DNA of 60,925 nucleotides from Sedimenticola sp. (GTDB taxonomy: Bacteria > Pseudomonadota > Gammaproteobacteria > Chromatiales > Chromatiaceae): assembly GCA_026989135.1 (NCBI GenBank), contig JALSJZ010000104.1:1-60925 (forward strand). Reading direction: 5' to 3'. Shown here piece after piece: positions 59,548 to 60,925 of the stretch. Position numbers and translations under genes: made by a program. Each line of letters begins with the position of its first letter. Within the stretch, counting starts at the first letter, position 1. The notes under the pieces are model-generated. The model ran no database searches, had not been told where the DNA came from, and saw nothing but the letters and a program-made list of their open reading frames with translations.

Positions 59548-60925
59548 AGATGGTTAGAAAACTGGCCTTGCTATCACTATCAGCTGCGCTGTTGATACCG
59601 GGTGGTGCCTTTGCATTGGGTCTGGGTGAGATCCACCTGAAATCTGCATTGAACCAGACATTTGATGCCAAGATTGATCTGCTCTCAGTGAAAGCAGATG
59701 AGCTGGACGGTGTGAAGGTAACATTGGCAACACCGGAAGCCTTTGAGCGAGCCGGCGTGGATCGGCTCTTTATTCTGACCAAACTGCGCTATGAGCCTGA
59801 TCTCAATGAGGAGGGCAAGCCGGTTATTCATGTGACCAGCAGGCAGGCAATACGTGAGCCATTTTTAAATTTCCTTATCGAAGTAAACTGGGCAAAAGGG
59901 CGGCTGGTACGCGAATACACCGTGCTGCTGGATCCCCCGGTTACGCTGGATCGCAGGCCGGCACCTGTTGCCCCTCCCGCTGCGGAGCCTTCTGTCTCTG
60001 CGGCCAAGGCTGTGCGGCAAACCCTTCCCGAGCACTCCCCTTCAGCAACAGTCCGTGAACAACAGACGCCGAAGACCACTGTCTCCTATACTGGCGCAGG
60101 TGAGTATGGCCCTGTGATGGCCAACGAATCTTTGTGGAGGATTGCCAGCAAGACAAAACCACAGGGTGCCACCGTAGAACAGATGATGATGGCGCTACAG
60201 CGCAAGAATCCCCAGGCCTTCAGCGGACAAAATGTAAACAATCTCAAGCGCGGTTCCATTTTGCGCATGCCGACCCAGGAGGAGATTGATCTTCTCTCAG
60301 TGCGCGAGGCCAGAGCCGAGTTCAGCAATCAGGTTGCCGCGTGGAAAGCCAACCGGGCAACGGTGGCTGCAAGTGATACAGGGCGTGAGCCAGAAGCGCC
60401 TGCCGGCAAAAAACAGCCGACACCGGCCAGTAAGCTGGAACTTGCCTCGGTTCGCCCTGAGGGAGAGGGCCAGGGAGGAGTAAGTGAAGGTGATGGCACA
60501 GAAGAGATCACATCCCGACTCGAAAACGAACTCATTCTTGCCAGAGAGCAGTTTGAAAGCGCCAAGCAGGAGCGCAATGACCTGAGTTCCCAGGTATCGC
60601 AGCTGGAGAGCCAGCTTACAGATTTAGAGAACCTGCTCGTGGTAAGAAACGAGCAGCTTGCACGTCTGCAAAATGAACTGAGCCAGTCAGAGGATGTTGC
60701 TCCAGAGATTGAAGAAGTGCCCGTGGCAGAGGCCGCAGTTGACATTGAAGATGTTGAATTGGAGACGCTGGGAGCTGATGAGGAAGAGCTGGAAATCATA
60801 GATATAGAGGGCGAGGCATCCGATACAGAGGAGATCGTGCTTGCAGATGCGGCATCACAGGAAAAGCCACCTGCTGCTGCTGCACAAGAGACGCCTCAAC
60901 TAACAGCAGCGCCTGAAATTTCAGA
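59548..60925 (+). CDS. fimV: FimV/HubP-like polar hub protein, N-terminal part (3' end outside window)
   Basis: The frame is open from ATG 59548 to the end of the window (459 codons). It has a signal peptide (cut after GGAFA), the FimV N-terminal domain (LGLGEIHLKSALNQTFDAKI ... FLNFLIEVNWAKGRLVREYT), a proline-rich linker, a LysM-type peptidoglycan-binding segment (MANESLWRIASKTK ... RGSILRMPTQEEI, about 190-250), a coiled coil (about 330-375) and an acidic region (IEEVPVAEAAVDIEDVELET). FimV organises the cell pole and type IV pili or flagella. AGGGGAGAAGAG-like purines precede the ATG. Confidence 0.93.

Overview
The window reads as a gene-dense chromosomal segment of a free-living or symbiotic gammaproteobacterium. 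Support: the conserved blocks hisBHAFE-tatABC, exbBD-lpxK-ycaR-kdsB, rluC ... maf/yceD-rpmF-plsX-fabHDG-acpP-fabF-pabC-mltG-tmk-holB-pilZ-tatD, smc-zipA-ligA and asd-fimV, plus TypA, PilZ and FimV of gammaproteobacterial type. A sodium-pumping oxaloacetate decarboxylase and a PEP-CTERM/XrtA regulatory set point to an environmental, possibly sulfur-oxidising Chromatiales-like lineage; that placement is inference. No tRNA, rRNA, CRISPR array or prophage was seen.

Layout. 1-1393: tail of an unknown plus-strand gene, a mobile-element end, a membrane-anchored zinc-metalloprotease-like gene, then an AT-rich gap with three DnaA-box-like sites. 1394-4902: typA, a CsrB/RsmZ-like small RNA on the minus strand with a GacA-type box (not a protein gene), pip, dtd. 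4973-10056: histidine genes without hisI, then tatABC; TatC carries a long tail resembling the FimV C-terminus. 10098-16957: pentapeptide protein, exbBD, lipid A/Kdo genes, a lone GH24 lysozyme, rluC, a HAD phosphatase and sppA. 16954-17232: two back-to-back palindromic elements between the stop codons of sppA and maf. 17229-21464: maf, oadGAB. 21550-32641: the fatty-acid/cell-envelope/replication block from yceD to tatD. 32774-34905: periplasmic FKBP isomerase and a divergent class II aldolase. 34989-45568: gloA, UDP-sugar genes and the PEP-CTERM-associated epsB-prsK-prsR-prsT. 45713-52944: queF, smc, zipA, ligA. 53143-58037 (minus): lipoprotein PpiC isomerase, YciI protein, an HsbR/CrsR-like response regulator, phosphoglucomutase. 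58390-60925: asd and the start of fimV.

How it fits together. The housekeeping genes serve histidine and fatty-acid synthesis, Tat export, envelope building and chromosome maintenance. Overlaid is a surface/biofilm theme: UDP-sugar enzymes and phosphoglucomutase feed a polysaccharide pathway under the PrsK/PrsR two-component system, while a Csr/Rsm-type small RNA, an HsbR-like partner-switching regulator, a type IV pilus PilZ protein and FimV are candidates for motile-to-sessile control.

The strongest unexpected signals are the small RNA (nine GGA motifs in about 100 nt, an intrinsic terminator with GGA in its loop, and an upstream TGTAAG-N6-CCTACA box), the TatC tail, and at least four families of short non-coding inverted-repeat elements. 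Three of these families sit exactly at stop codons of sppA/maf, prsT and ligA and leave the reading frames intact.
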